A stretch of DNA of 64,000 bases from Myxococcota bacterium (GTDB taxonomy: Bacteria > Myxococcota_A > UBA9160 > UBA6930). The position numbers were made by a program, and so were the translations under genes. Under the pieces are notes generated by a model. The model had not been told where the DNA came from. It was given only the letters and a program-made list of their open reading frames with translations, and made no database searches. How positions within the stretch are numbered: position 1 is the first letter of the stretch; the number at the start of each line of letters is the position of its first letter. The stretch spans positions 1-64,000 of the forward strand of contig JANQFK010000045.1 in assembly GCA_028277885.1 (NCBI GenBank). Direction: 5' to 3'. Shown in pieces: positions 1 through 8,324 of the stretch.

Positions 1-105
1 TTCATCGTGATGATGATCCAGCGCCAGAAGCAGGGCCTCGGGGCCCGGCTGGCCCGCCTCGAGAACCTGACGCTCACCCATCTCAAGCTCTCGGAAGAGG
101 CCTGA
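1..105 (+). CDS. ExbB/TolQ/MotA-family proton channel, C-terminal end (partial)
   Basis: Open frame from the left edge to TGA at 103-105, giving 34 residues that start [11 protein letters not shown] and end LKLSEEA. The gene begins outside the window. The short hydrophobic-to-basic end, and the position 4 bp before an ExbD-like gene and directly before TonB, fit the final transmembrane/cytoplasmic end of an ExbB-type subunit that powers TonB with the proton gradient. The identity rests mainly on context, because too little of the protein is visible to see family motifs. Confidence 0.55.
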   Translation, partial: FIVMMIQRQKQGLGARLARLENLTLTHLKLSEEA

Positions 106-109
106 CGCC

Positions 110-514
110 ATGGCTCGACACTCGCGGCTCGTCGATGAAGAGGAAGAGACCGAGATCAACCTCTCGCCGATGATCGACTGCATCTTCATCCTGCTGATCT
201 TCTTCATCGTGACCACGGTGTTCGTGGAGGAGCCCGGCATCGAGATCTTCAAGCCCGACGCCACCGTCGACGAGCAGCTCGAGAAGAACAGCATCATCAT
301 CGCCGTCTCGGCGGACAACAAGGTGGTGTACGGGGGCAAGGAGGTGGGGGTCGCCGGGGCAGGCGCCCGGGTGCGCCAGCTCCTCAACAAGGACGACCTT
401 CCGGTCATCATCCAAGCCGACAGCCGCGCCGACCACGGCGTCTTCTCCGACGTGTGGAGCGCGGTGAAGCTCGCCGGCGCCAAGAAGATCAGCCTCTCCA
501 CCCGGAACGACTAG
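110..514 (+). CDS. exbD: ExbD/TolR-family biopolymer transport protein
   Basis: 134 residues, the usual ExbD length. One N-terminal transmembrane helix (about residues 20-39) carries the family signature [17 protein letters not shown]; Asp22 is in the place of the essential proton-pathway aspartate of ExbD/TolR. The rest is a periplasmic domain. ExbD forms an inner-membrane complex with ExbB and TonB and passes proton-motive force to outer-membrane receptors. It sits 4 bp after the ExbB-like end and 17 bp before TonB, clearly one operon. A TonB-dependent receptor lies 4 kb downstream and is a likely client. Confidence 0.9.
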   Translation: MARHSRLVDEEEETEINLSPMIDCIFILLIFFIVTTVFVEEPGIEIFKPDATVDEQLEKNSIIIAVSADNKVVYGGKEVGVAGAGARVRQLLNKDDLPVIIQADSRADHGVFSDVWSAVKLAGAKKISLSTRND

Positions 515-531
515 GAGCGGCCGGACGCGCC

Positions 532-1197
532 ATGCCCATCGAGTCCTTTCGCCTGCCCGAGGCCCGCTCCGAGCTGCGCCTGAGCGTGCTGCTGGGCGCC
601 GGCATGGCGGTGGTGCTGTTCGTGCTGATGGCCCTGGCCCAGATGATGGGCAAGATCGAGCCGCCCAAGGACCAGCTCGAGGAGAGCCTGGTCGCCTACG
701 CGGCGCCGGAGATCGAGGAGATCGAGGACGAGCCGCCGCCCCCCCCCGAGGAGGAGGAGCCGCTGCCCGAGGACCTCGCCGAGGAGCCGCCCCAGCTCTC
801 CCTCGACCAGCTCGAGATCGCGCTCAACCCCGGCACCGGCGGCTCCCTGGCCGGCGACTTCTCGCTGCCCACCATCGGGACCTCGGCCCGGGACCTCGGC
901 ACCGAGGACTTCGTGGACTTCTCGGACCTCGACCAGATCCCGCGGCCGATCGGCGTCACGGGCTTCAACTTCCCGCGCCGCCTGAAGCGCAAGGCCGTGA
1001 GGGGTCGCGTGGTGCTGCTGATCCGGCTCAGCCCGGAGGGGGACGTCGTCGAGGCGACGGTGGACTCCTCGACGCTCCCCGATTTCAGCGACTTCGTGCG
1101 AAACGAGGTCGCTCGCTGGCGCTTCACGCCCCCGACCAAGAACGGGCAGCCCGTGAAGGCCAAGGCCCGGCTCCCCATCCCGATCAACATCAACTAG
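532..1197 (+). CDS. tonB: TonB-family energy transducer
   Basis: 221 residues from ATG 532, chosen because the longer open frame from 454 overlaps exbD and only this start gives a clean N-terminus. Short cytoplasmic N-terminus, one transmembrane helix (about 16-40), an acidic Pro/Glu-rich periplasmic linker (about 43-90, EPPPPPEEEE), then a TonB C-terminal domain (about 144-219) with GRVVLLIRLSPEGDVVEATV and RWRFTPP. The linker is Glu-Pro rather than the classical Lys-Pro. The C-terminal domain is strikingly like that at the end of the penicillin-binding protein at 14340-15932, including DFSDFV and the ending LPIPI, so the two domains probably share recent ancestry. Confidence 0.9.
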   Translation: MPIESFRLPEARSELRLSVLLGAGMAVVLFVLMALAQMMGKIEPPKDQLEESLVAYAAPEIEEIEDEPPPPPEEEEPLPEDLAEEPPQLSLDQLEIALNPGTGGSLAGDFSLPTIGTSARDLGTEDFVDFSDLDQIPRPIGVTGFNFPRRLKRKAVRGRVVLLIRLSPEGDVVEATVDSSTLPDFSDFVRNEVARWRFTPPTKNGQPVKAKARLPIPININ

Positions 1198-1207
1198 GAA
1201 CGCCGCG

Positions 1208-2575
1208 ATGAAGAGAACCCTCCAGACGCTCTCCCTCCTCCTGCTCGCACTGGGCCTCGCCGGTGCGGCCTTCGCCCAGGCGCGGCCCTGGGGCGGCGAC
1301 TCCATCGTCAGCGATCCCGAGTGGAGGAGCCGGTTCCTCGGCAGCTACGGCTTCCTCTCCGGGGCGGAGCCCAAGGTGAACGCCACGGAGCTCGAGATGC
1401 TCCGGGAGGTGCTCGAGCTGCTGAAGGCGAACCCCCAGGCGGCGGCGGCCCGTCTGAAGGGCACCACCGGCAACGAAAGCAGCGCGGCGCTCGACTTCAT
1501 CCTTGCGAACCTCGAGTTCCAGAACGGCGAGCTCGAGGACGCGAAGACCCACTACCGGAGCGCCCTGAAGAAGTTCCCGGACTTCCGCCGCGCCCACAAG
1601 AACCTCGGCCTGCTGCTCGTGCAGGAGGGAGACTTCCAGGGCGGCGTCGAGCACCTGAGCAGGGCCCTCGAGCTGGGCGATCGCGACGGCCGCAACTACG
1701 GCCTGATGGGCTACTGCTACGTCAACCTCGAGAACTACCTGGCCGCCGAGCAGGCCTACCGCAACGCCGTCCTCCAGGAGCCGGACACGAGGGACTGGAA
1801 GCTCGGCCTGGCGCGCTCGCTGCTGGCCATGGAGCGCTACAAGGAGGCCGTCGCGCTCTTTGACACGCTGATCGAGGAGAACCCCGAGGACTCCACCTCC
1901 TGGATGCTCCAGGCCAACGCCTACATCGGCCTCGAGCAGCCGCGGGCCGCCGCCATCAATCTCGAGGCCGTGCGCGCCCTGGGCAAGGCCCAGACCAGCA
2001 GCCTGGTGCTGCTCGGCGACATCTACATGAACGAAGGCCTCTTCGACCTCGCCAAGGACACGTACCTGGACGTGATCCGCCAGGACGAGAAGGGCGCGAG
2101 CTACGCCACCGCCTACCGCGCTGCCGACCTGCTGATCCGGACGCGCGCCTTCGACGAGGCCGCCGAGATCCTGGCTTCCATCGACGAGCGCTACGCGGCG
2201 AAGCTCGAGACCGGGGAGGAGCTCAAGGTCCTCACCCTCAAGGCCAAGGTGGCCCGCGCCAAGGGGCGCAAGAAGGAGGCCGCCAACCTCCTCGAGTCCA
2301 TCGTGGAGCGCGACGGCACGCGCGGTGACGCGCTGCTCGAGCTGGCCTCCTACCACCGCTCCCACGGCGACGTGGAGAAGGCGCTGCTGCTGGTCGAGCG
2401 CGCCCAGAACCTCGAGGCCTTCGAGCGCCAGGCCCTCCTCGAGCACGCCCAGCTCCGCGTCTCCCAGAAGGAGTACCGCGAGGCGGCGGGGCTCCTGCGC
2501 CGGGCGCTGGCCATCCGCCCCGAGCCCCGCGTGGAGAGCTTCCTGGCCCGGGTCGAGGACGCCATCCGGCGGTGA
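1208..2575 (+). CDS. Exported TPR-repeat protein of the TonB operon
   Basis: 455 residues. Signal peptide at residues 1-24 (MKRTLQ..LLLLALGLAGAAFAQA). The rest is a chain of tetratricopeptide repeats, with recurrent A-L-G-Y-A-P patterns such as HYRSALKKFPDFRRAHKNLG and SYHRSHGDVEKALLLVERA, so a periplasmic protein-protein scaffold is likely. It starts 10 bp after tonB, and its stop overlaps the GTG of the next gene (GTGA), which implies translational coupling. TPR genes next to ExbB/ExbD/TonB sets are common in Gram-negative bacteria. Its precise partner is not known from the sequence. Confidence 0.85.
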   Translation: MKRTLQTLSLLLLALGLAGAAFAQARPWGGDSIVSDPEWRSRFLGSYGFLSGAEPKVNATELEMLREVLELLKANPQAAAARLKGTTGNESSAALDFILANLEFQNGELEDAKTHYRSALKKFPDFRRAHKNLGLLLVQEGDFQGGVEHLSRALELGDRDGRNYGLMGYCYVNLENYLAAEQAYRNAVLQEPDTRDWKLGLARSLLAMERYKEAVALFDTLIEENPEDSTSWMLQANAYIGLEQPRAAAINLEAVRALGKAQTSSLVLLGDIYMNEGLFDLAKDTYLDVIRQDEKGASYATAYRAADLLIRTRAFDEAAEILASIDERYAAKLETGEELKVLTLKAKVARAKGRKKEAANLLESIVERDGTRGDALLELASYHRSHGDVEKALLLVERAQNLEAFERQALLEHAQLRVSQKEYREAAGLLRRALAIRPEPRVESFLARVEDAIRR

Positions 2576-4419
2576 GCCGTGGCCTCACTGCGGGTTCGCG
2601 GGGGGCGCTCGGCCTCGGCATCGTGGTCCTCACCTTCGTCGTCTTCCTGCCCGCCTACGCGTACGACTACACGCGGCACGACGGCACGGTCTGGGACGAC
2701 GACGACCACTTCCTCGAAGATCCGCTGATCCGCGCCGAGGACGGGTGGTGGCGGATCTGGCTGGACCCCCAGCCCGGGATCGTGGGCGTCGCTGGCGGCT
2801 CCACGGTGTGGAACTACTGGCCCCTCACCCGCACTTCGTTCTGGGTCGAGCGTCACCTCTGGGGAGTGGACGAGCGCGAACGGCCCAACCTGCTCGCTTC
2901 CCACGTCACGAACGTGGCCCTCCACGCGCTGAACGCCCTGCTGGTGCTGCTGGTGCTGCGCCAGCTGCGGCTGCCGGGGGCGGAGCTCGCGGCGCTGCTC
3001 TTCGCCGTGCATCCCGTCACGGTGGAGTCCGTGGCGTGGCTCACCGAGCGCAAGGCCGTCCTCTCCACGACCCTGTTCGGGGTCTCGCTGGTGGGCTGGC
3101 TGCGCTTCGAAGACACCGGACGCGCGCGCTGGTATGCGTTCACCAGCGGAGCCTTCCTGCTCGCCCTGATGTCGAAGACGTCGACGGTCATGTTCCCGGT
3201 GGTCCTGGTCCTCATCCACCTCTTCCGCGGCCAGCCGTGGACGTCGAGGAGGATCCTGCGTCTGGCGCCCTTCTTCGCCATGTCGCTGGTCGCGGGGATC
3301 ACGAGCATCGTCTTCGAGAACTTCTTCATCGGCTCCGAAGGAGACGCCTGGTCGGTGGGCCTCGGCGAGCGGCTCGCAGCGGCGGGGATGATCGTGTGGT
3401 TCTACGTGGGCAAGCTGTTGCTCCCCCTGGGCCTCTCCTTCAACTACCCGCGCTGGCAGATCGACCCCGCGTACTGGGTGAGCTACCTGCCGAGCGTCGC
3501 GTTGGTGGCCGCCGCCTTCGTCCTGTGGCGGTTCCGGAAGGGCTGGGCCCGTCCGTGGATCCTCGGGCTGGGCAGCTTCGTGGCGAGCCTGTTCCCGGTG
3601 CTCGGCTTCTTCGACATCTACGGAATGCGCTACGCCCACGTCGCGGACCACTGGGTCTACCTGCCCTGCATTCCCGTGCTGGCCCTGGTGGCCGGTCTCG
3701 TCGCATCGTTTCCCGACTGGATCTCGCGCTCGCGGCCCGGCTCGCTGGGGACGGCGCGCATCGGAGTCGGAGCCTTCGCGATCCTGGCCGTCGGTGCCCT
3801 CGGCTGGCTGACCTGGCAGCAGAGCGGCGCCTACGTGGACGCCGAGACCCTGTGGGAACACACCCTCGAGCGCGAGCCCGACTCGTTCATCGCCCACAAC
3901 AACCTGGGTACGCGTCGGCTCGCCGAGGGGCGGCACGACGACGCGATCGCACACTTCCGCCGCGCCATCGAGGTCGCGCCGCGGGTCGCCGAGGCCCACC
4001 TCAACCTCGGCAACGCCATCAACGCGTCCACGGGGGATCTCGCACGTGCCGAGCCCCACTGGGTGCGGGCCTCGGAGCTCGATCCGGGGCAGGCCCAGGC
4101 GCTCTACAACCTGGCCGCCCTGCGGCTCCAACAGGGGCGCCTCGCCGAGGCCGAGGGGCTGCTGCGCCGCGCCCTCGAGGCGCGTCCGACCTACGAGCGG
4201 GCGTTCCTCCGCCTCCTCTGGCTGTTCCGACAGCAGGGGCGTCCCCAGGCGATCGAGCCCCATCGCGAAGCCGCGCGCGAGGTCCTCGAGGCGCGTGGAG
4301 AAGGCGGGCGGTCCGTGGCTCTCGGCATCTGGGCGGCCATGGCGGTTGCCCTGGCGGCCTGTGCGGCGGTCGGTGTCCTCGAGGCGCGACGCCCCGCTGC
4401 AGGGCCGGGATCGGTCTGA
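2572..4419 (+). CDS. Membrane GT-C-type protein with C-terminal TPRs (TMTC-like)
   Basis: 615 residues from GTG 2572, overlapping the preceding TGA by 4 bp. The N-terminal two thirds are polytopic: hydrophobic segments near 14-30, 110-135, 160-205, 240-260, 300-330, 340-395 and 400-425. After the first helix comes an acidic luminal loop with VWDDDDHFLEDPL, and later HPVTVESVAWLTERKAVLS. Both are hallmarks of the TMTC/DUF1736 group of polyprenyl-phosphate-sugar-dependent GT-C enzymes. Residues about 440-570 form TPRs (FIAHNNLGTRRLAEGRHDDA). A final hydrophobic helix (about 582-603) precedes the C-terminus. Inference: protein O-glycosylation or surface assembly in the periplasm; the substrate is unknown. 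Confidence 0.7.
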   Translation: MSRGLTAGSRGALGLGIVVLTFVVFLPAYAYDYTRHDGTVWDDDDHFLEDPLIRAEDGWWRIWLDPQPGIVGVAGGSTVWNYWPLTRTSFWVERHLWGVDERERPNLLASHVTNVALHALNALLVLLVLRQLRLPGAELAALLFAVHPVTVESVAWLTERKAVLSTTLFGVSLVGWLRFEDTGRARWYAFTSGAFLLALMSKTSTVMFPVVLVLIHLFRGQPWTSRRILRLAPFFAMSLVAGITSIVFENFFIGSEGDAWSVGLGERLAAAGMIVWFYVGKLLLPLGLSFNYPRWQIDPAYWVSYLPSVALVAAAFVLWRFRKGWARPWILGLGSFVASLFPVLGFFDIYGMRYAHVADHWVYLPCIPVLALVAGLVASFPDWISRSRPGSLGTARIGVGAFAILAVGALGWLTWQQSGAYVDAETLWEHTLEREPDSFIAHNNLGTRRLAEGRHDDAIAHFRRAIEVAPRVAEAHLNLGNAINASTGDLARAEPHWVRASELDPGQAQALYNLAALRLQQGRLAEAEGLLRRALEARPTYERAFLRLLWLFRQQGRPQAIEPHREAAREVLEARGEGGRSVALGIWAAMAVALAACAAVGVLEARRPAAGPGSV

Positions 4420-4483
4420 CTGCTCGCCGCCCTCGAGGCGCCCCCTCGGTTCACGGAATCGCCCCGATTTCCTCACAAGAGCT

Positions 4484-4517
4484 TTGGTTCGACGAACTTT
4501 GAATCTCCCTAGATTCA
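4484..4517 (+). promoter_or_regulatory. Candidate promoter/operator upstream of the TonB-dependent receptor
   Basis: Two perfect inverted repeats sit in an AT-richer patch just before the receptor: GTTCG-A-CGAAC (4487-4497) and TGAATC-TCCCTA-GATTCA (4500-4517). Such paired dyads in a short intergenic gap suggest repressor sites overlapping a promoter. No regulator can be assigned from the window. If transcription starts here, the receptor message has almost no leader. Confidence 0.35.
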
Positions 4518-4524
4518 GGCCTCC

Positions 4525-7500
4525 ATGTCCCCCCTTCGCTCGCGTTTGCGCGCATGCCCCGCGGCATGGACAGCCTCCTTGTGCCCCGGGCGCGTGAGGC
4601 TTTCGCAAGGGCGCGGGTCCCGCGGGGGCTCCCTCGGCCCGTGGGCGCCCGGGCTGCTCGGTGTCCTGCTGCTGGCCGTCGCGGTCGCCGGCTCACCCGC
4701 CCGGGGCCAGAGCGACCTCGAGGAGGTCTTCGGCGACCTCGGAAGCGCCGCGGCCCTGGGCGACGAGGCGGATGCGGCCCAGGGGCAGAGGGAGGGCGAG
4801 GGCACGATTCGCGGCCGGGTCTTCGATGGGGACCTGGGCACCCCGATCTCCGGCGTCACCGTGATCGCCGCCTGGGAGGACGCCGCAGGCGACCCCCGCC
4901 AGGAGGTGCAGGTGAGCGACGCCGACGGGGGCTTCGAGTTCCCGTCGCTCCCTCCCGGCAGCTACAGCCTGAGCTTCGTCAAGGCCGGCTTCCGGGCGTC
5001 CGCAATGAAGAACTTCGAGGTCCGAGCGGACGAGGTGAACCGCGCCGACTTCCCGATGCCGCCGCTTCCGGCCCAGGCGTCCGAGGACGTGCTCGAGCTC
5101 GAGGAGTTCGTGGTCGAAGCCGCCACGGTCTCGGAGATGATGACGAGCCTCGAGCTGCGCATGGAGTCGGACCAGCTCCTCAACATCCTGAGCGCCGAGG
5201 ACCTCTCCAAGTTCGCCGCCAGCGACGTGGCCGACGCGCTCAAGCGAGTGGCCGGTGTCAACGTCGTGGAGGGCCAGTTCGCCATCATCCGCGGGCTCGA
5301 GGACCGCTACAGCAGCACCACCTACAACGGCGCCCCGATCCCGAGCCCGGACCCGACCCGCCAGTCGGTCCAGCTCGATCTCTTCCCCTCGGACGTCGTG
5401 AGCAACCTCGTGGTCGAGAAGACCTTCGGGGCGAGCTCGCCCGGCAACTCGTCGGGCGGCTCGATCGACATCGTCACCCACGACTACCCCGAGGAGACCC
5501 TCAGGCTGAAGCTGAACGGCGGCGGCGGCTTCGAAGAGGGAGCCGACGACCGCTTCCTCGAGTTCCAGAGCGGATCGCCGGTGGGGCGCGGGGCCGACGA
5601 CATCTGGGAGAGCGACTTCGGCGGCTCCGTGGGCGGGCGCACCCAGCTCTTCGGGCGGGAGCTCCGCTACAAGGGTCTCTTCGCCCGGGAGACCGACTTC
5701 CGCACGAGGGACGGCTTCCAGGAAGGTCGGGAGCCCATCCGTCCGAACATCAGCCGGGAGGGCGACGCTCGTCGCGAGCGGATCCGAACCCCGGGAGGAC
5801 TCGCGACCGGCGAGCTCTTCCTCAGCGACGGGCTCTTCGACCTCACCGAGAGCGAGCGCGCCTACCAGAAGACCGAGCACATCGGCTTCGGCTTCGACAT
5901 CGACCGCGAGGGCAACCATCGCATCGACGCCTCCCACTTCCGCACCCGCAAGGAGGAGGAGACGGTGCAGCTCAAGGAGAACGGTTACCTCCCCAACGTC
6001 GACTACGACGCCCTCGTGGCGGCGGCCGCGGCCGGCGAGGACATCACGGACGAGGACTTCTTCGGTGGTGCGAACGGCGACTTCGCCACCAGCAGCACCT
6101 GGATCGCCCAGATCCGCGACGGCGGAGGGCCGTCCCGGGGCCCGAACTGGAACAACGCCTTCTTCGAGACCAAGTCCCTCGACATCGACCGTGAGCTCAA
6201 GGTGCAGCAGCTGAACGGCGAGCACCGCTTCGACCTCCTCCCGGGGCTCGAGCTGAGCTGGGCCGCCAACACCGCCGAGACCACCCAGGAGGAGGAGGCC
6301 CTCGGGGCGCGAGTGTTCGCCTCGGCGGCCAACGAGGGCTTCCCGCGCGTCGCCCTCTCGCCCGGCCTGTTCAACACCAACGCCGGCGGGCTGATCGACA
6401 GCGCCAACCAGATCGCCGAGACCCAGGACTTCGCGCGAATGGACGCCGAGTACGAGTTCGAGATCGGCGACTGGCTGAGCCTCCAGCTCACCGGCGGCGG
6501 CTGGTACGAGCGCTCGGACCGCGACGTGGAGTCCACGTTCCTGGAGTCGGCCACGTTGAACGGCGACTCCCAGTTCGCGGTCCAGGCCCCGACCCTCGAG
6601 GAGCTCGGAGACACCATCTTCAGCACCGTGTCCGGCTTCCGGCGTCGCTCGACCAACGAGTCCAGCCGGGACATCGACGCTCTCAGCCTGGGCATGAAGG
6701 CGACCTTCTGGGACAAGTTCGACGTCCTCGCCGGCGTCCGCCGCGAGGAGATCCTGATCGAGTCCAACAACGATCCCTTCACGGGCCGGCCGTCCCTGAA
6801 CACCGGACCGCAGGCCTTCCCGAGCCTGTTCCTGTTCCTGGACCGGCTCGACAATCCGGCCCTCGGCGAGGTCGACCAGCAGCGCCCCCAGACCTACAAC
6901 GACCAGCTCCTGGGCATCGGCGTCCCGAGCGGCCCCTGCCGGGGCACGAACGGCGAGCCCGATCCCCGGTTCGCGAGCCTGAGCTGCGTGGATCTGCTCA
7001 GCGAGGACGAGGCCCGGGGGCTGCTGAACGGGGTCATCGACGAGACGAAGTACCTCCCGTCCCTCGGGCTCAGCTACCGCCCCATCGAAGGCCTGAGCCT
7101 GCGCGCCGCCTACTCCCAGACCGTCGCACGCCCGTCCTTCCGGGAGCTCGGCTTCTACGCCTCGGTCGAGCTGGGGAGCGACGATCTCATCGTCGGCAAC
7201 CCCCGGCTCGGACTCTCCGAGGTCGAGAGCTACGACTTCCGCGTCGAGTACACCTGGGGGGATCTCGGCGACCTCTTCGCACTGAGCCTGTTCAAGAAGG
7301 AGATCGACAACCCCATCGAGACCCTCGTCATCCGCGATCCCACCGACCTCCGCTCGGGGATCGACTACCAGACCTTCTTCAACAACCCGGACACCGCGGA
7401 CCTGTGGGGCATCGAGGTCGAGGGCCGGAAGCACTTCGGCTTCCTGGGCTCCGAATTCATGGAGTACTTCTCGATCGGCGGAAACTTCACCTGGATCGAC

Positions 7501-8034
7501 GCCGAGGTGGACCGGAATCCCCTCGAGCTGGACCGGGCCTCCGTCTTCTTCCGCACCCCCGAGGGGACCGTTGCGAGCTACAACCGGCTCGAGGAGAGCC
7601 GTCGCCTGTTCGGCCAGCCCGAGTGGATCGCGAACGCCGACCTGAGCTTCGACCACCCGGGCTGGGGCACCCGGGCGACCCTCTCCCTGTTCGCGATCAG
7701 CGACGTGCTCGACGCCGCGGGGAACGCGGGCATCGAGGCCGGTACCGGCCGCTCGACCAGCTACACCCTCGATCGCTACACGGCCGAGTTCCACCAGGTG
7801 GACCTCGTGCTCAGCCAGACCCTCGACTTCGGCTTCCGTCCCGACTTCGGCCTGCTCCCGGACGAGGCCGCGCCGAGCGGGGTCTGGACCGCCAAGTTCA
7901 GCGTCAAGAACCTCACCGACAGCACTCGCGGGATCATCTACGACACCGAGCAGACCTCGGGCGAGGTCTCCGAGCGCGAGTTCAAGATCGGCCGCGACTA
8001 CTCCTTCTCGCTCTCCTACTCGCTCACCTTCTAG
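4525..8034 (+). CDS. TonB-dependent outer-membrane receptor with N-terminal carboxypeptidase-regulatory-like domain
   Basis: 1169 residues from ATG 4525; GTG 4594 is a plausible shorter start because the signal-like hydrophobic stretch (LLGVLLLAVAVAGSPARGQ) lies unusually far in, near residues 46-63. A CarboxypepD_reg/SusC-like beta-sandwich follows at about 92-178 (GTIRGRVFDG; FPSLPPGSYSLSFVKAGF), then a TonB-box-like EEFVVEA, a plug domain (about 212-325, with DVADALKRVAGV and the IIRGLEDRYS motif) and a 22-strand-type barrel to the C-terminal Phe. It takes up a large ligand across the outer membrane, powered by the ExbB/ExbD/TonB set upstream. The ligand is unknown. The secreted protein next door is of a type often paired with such receptors. 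Confidence 0.92.
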   Translation: MSPLRSRLRACPAAWTASLCPGRVRLSQGRGSRGGSLGPWAPGLLGVLLLAVAVAGSPARGQSDLEEVFGDLGSAAALGDEADAAQGQREGEGTIRGRVFDGDLGTPISGVTVIAAWEDAAGDPRQEVQVSDADGGFEFPSLPPGSYSLSFVKAGFRASAMKNFEVRADEVNRADFPMPPLPAQASEDVLELEEFVVEAATVSEMMTSLELRMESDQLLNILSAEDLSKFAASDVADALKRVAGVNVVEGQFAIIRGLEDRYSSTTYNGAPIPSPDPTRQSVQLDLFPSDVVSNLVVEKTFGASSPGNSSGGSIDIVTHDYPEETLRLKLNGGGGFEEGADDRFLEFQSGSPVGRGADDIWESDFGGSVGGRTQLFGRELRYKGLFARETDFRTRDGFQEGREPIRPNISREGDARRERIRTPGGLATGELFLSDGLFDLTESERAYQKTEHIGFGFDIDREGNHRIDASHFRTRKEEETVQLKENGYLPNVDYDALVAAAAAGEDITDEDFFGGANGDFATSSTWIAQIRDGGGPSRGPNWNNAFFETKSLDIDRELKVQQLNGEHRFDLLPGLELSWAANTAETTQEEEALGARVFASAANEGFPRVALSPGLFNTNAGGLIDSANQIAETQDFARMDAEYEFEIGDWLSLQLTGGGWYERSDRDVESTFLESATLNGDSQFAVQAPTLEELGDTIFSTVSGFRRRSTNESSRDIDALSLGMKATFWDKFDVLAGVRREEILIESNNDPFTGRPSLNTGPQAFPSLFLFLDRLDNPALGEVDQQRPQTYNDQLLGIGVPSGPCRGTNGEPDPRFASLSCVDLLSEDEARGLLNGVIDETKYLPSLGLSYRPIEGLSLRAAYSQTVARPSFRELGFYASVELGSDDLIVGNPRLGLSEVESYDFRVEYTWGDLGDLFALSLFKKEIDNPIETLVIRDPTDLRSGIDYQTFFNNPDTADLWGIEVEGRKHFGFLGSEFMEYFSIGGNFTWIDAEVDRNPLELDRASVFFRTPEGTVASYNRLEESRRLFGQPEWIANADLSFDHPGWGTRATLSLFAISDVLDAAGNAGIEAGTGRSTSYTLDRYTAEFHQVDLVLSQTLDFGFRPDFGLLPDEAAPSGVWTAKFSVKNLTDSTRGIIYDTEQTSGEVSEREFKIGRDYSFSLSYSLTF

Positions 8035-8104
8035 CCGAGCCGTCACCCGCGGGGGTCGCCCCGCGCCTCCCCCGTCTCGATTCCGCGACGATCGGATGAA
8101 GCGC

Positions 8105-8180
8105 CACCACTGTGGGGGCACTGCTCCCACGTGGTTCACGGATTCGTAGTCCGGCGTCATGCAAACGCCGCGGCTGCATG
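8105..8180 (+). promoter_or_regulatory. Structured leader with mutually exclusive hairpins before the secreted protein
   Basis: Within the 290-bp gap 8035-8324 there are several hairpin-forming stretches. CGGCGT (8152-8157) pairs with ACGCCG (8165-8170); CATGCA (8158-8163) in its loop pairs instead with TGCATG (8175-8180). Only one stem can form at a time. Upstream, CCAC (8105-8108) faces GTGG (8131-8134), enclosing a GTGGG/CCCAC stem. This looks like a switching or stabilising 5' leader. I see no known riboswitch consensus in it. Confidence 0.3.
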
Positions 8181-8324
8181 TCCGGAAACCGCAGGTCGTT
8201 GGCCGCTGGTCGGAAGCCCGCGTGGGCTCGTCCTCGTAGGATGCGCCCACCACCGCGCTGGATCCGTTCCGGCGCAGCTCGAGACGGATGGGACAGAAAC
8301 CAAAACCGGAAGGACCTCGAAGAA

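Noticed and set aside
4693..8253. A 1186-codon open frame antisense to the TonB-dependent receptor
   Set aside because: At about 70% GC, the strand opposite a real gene often stays open. It lacks a signal peptide, a ribosome-binding site and any family motif, while the plus-strand receptor has all of its domains.
8035..8324. Cobalamin riboswitch before the secreted protein
   Set aside because: No B12-box or conserved core was found; only simple stems are present.
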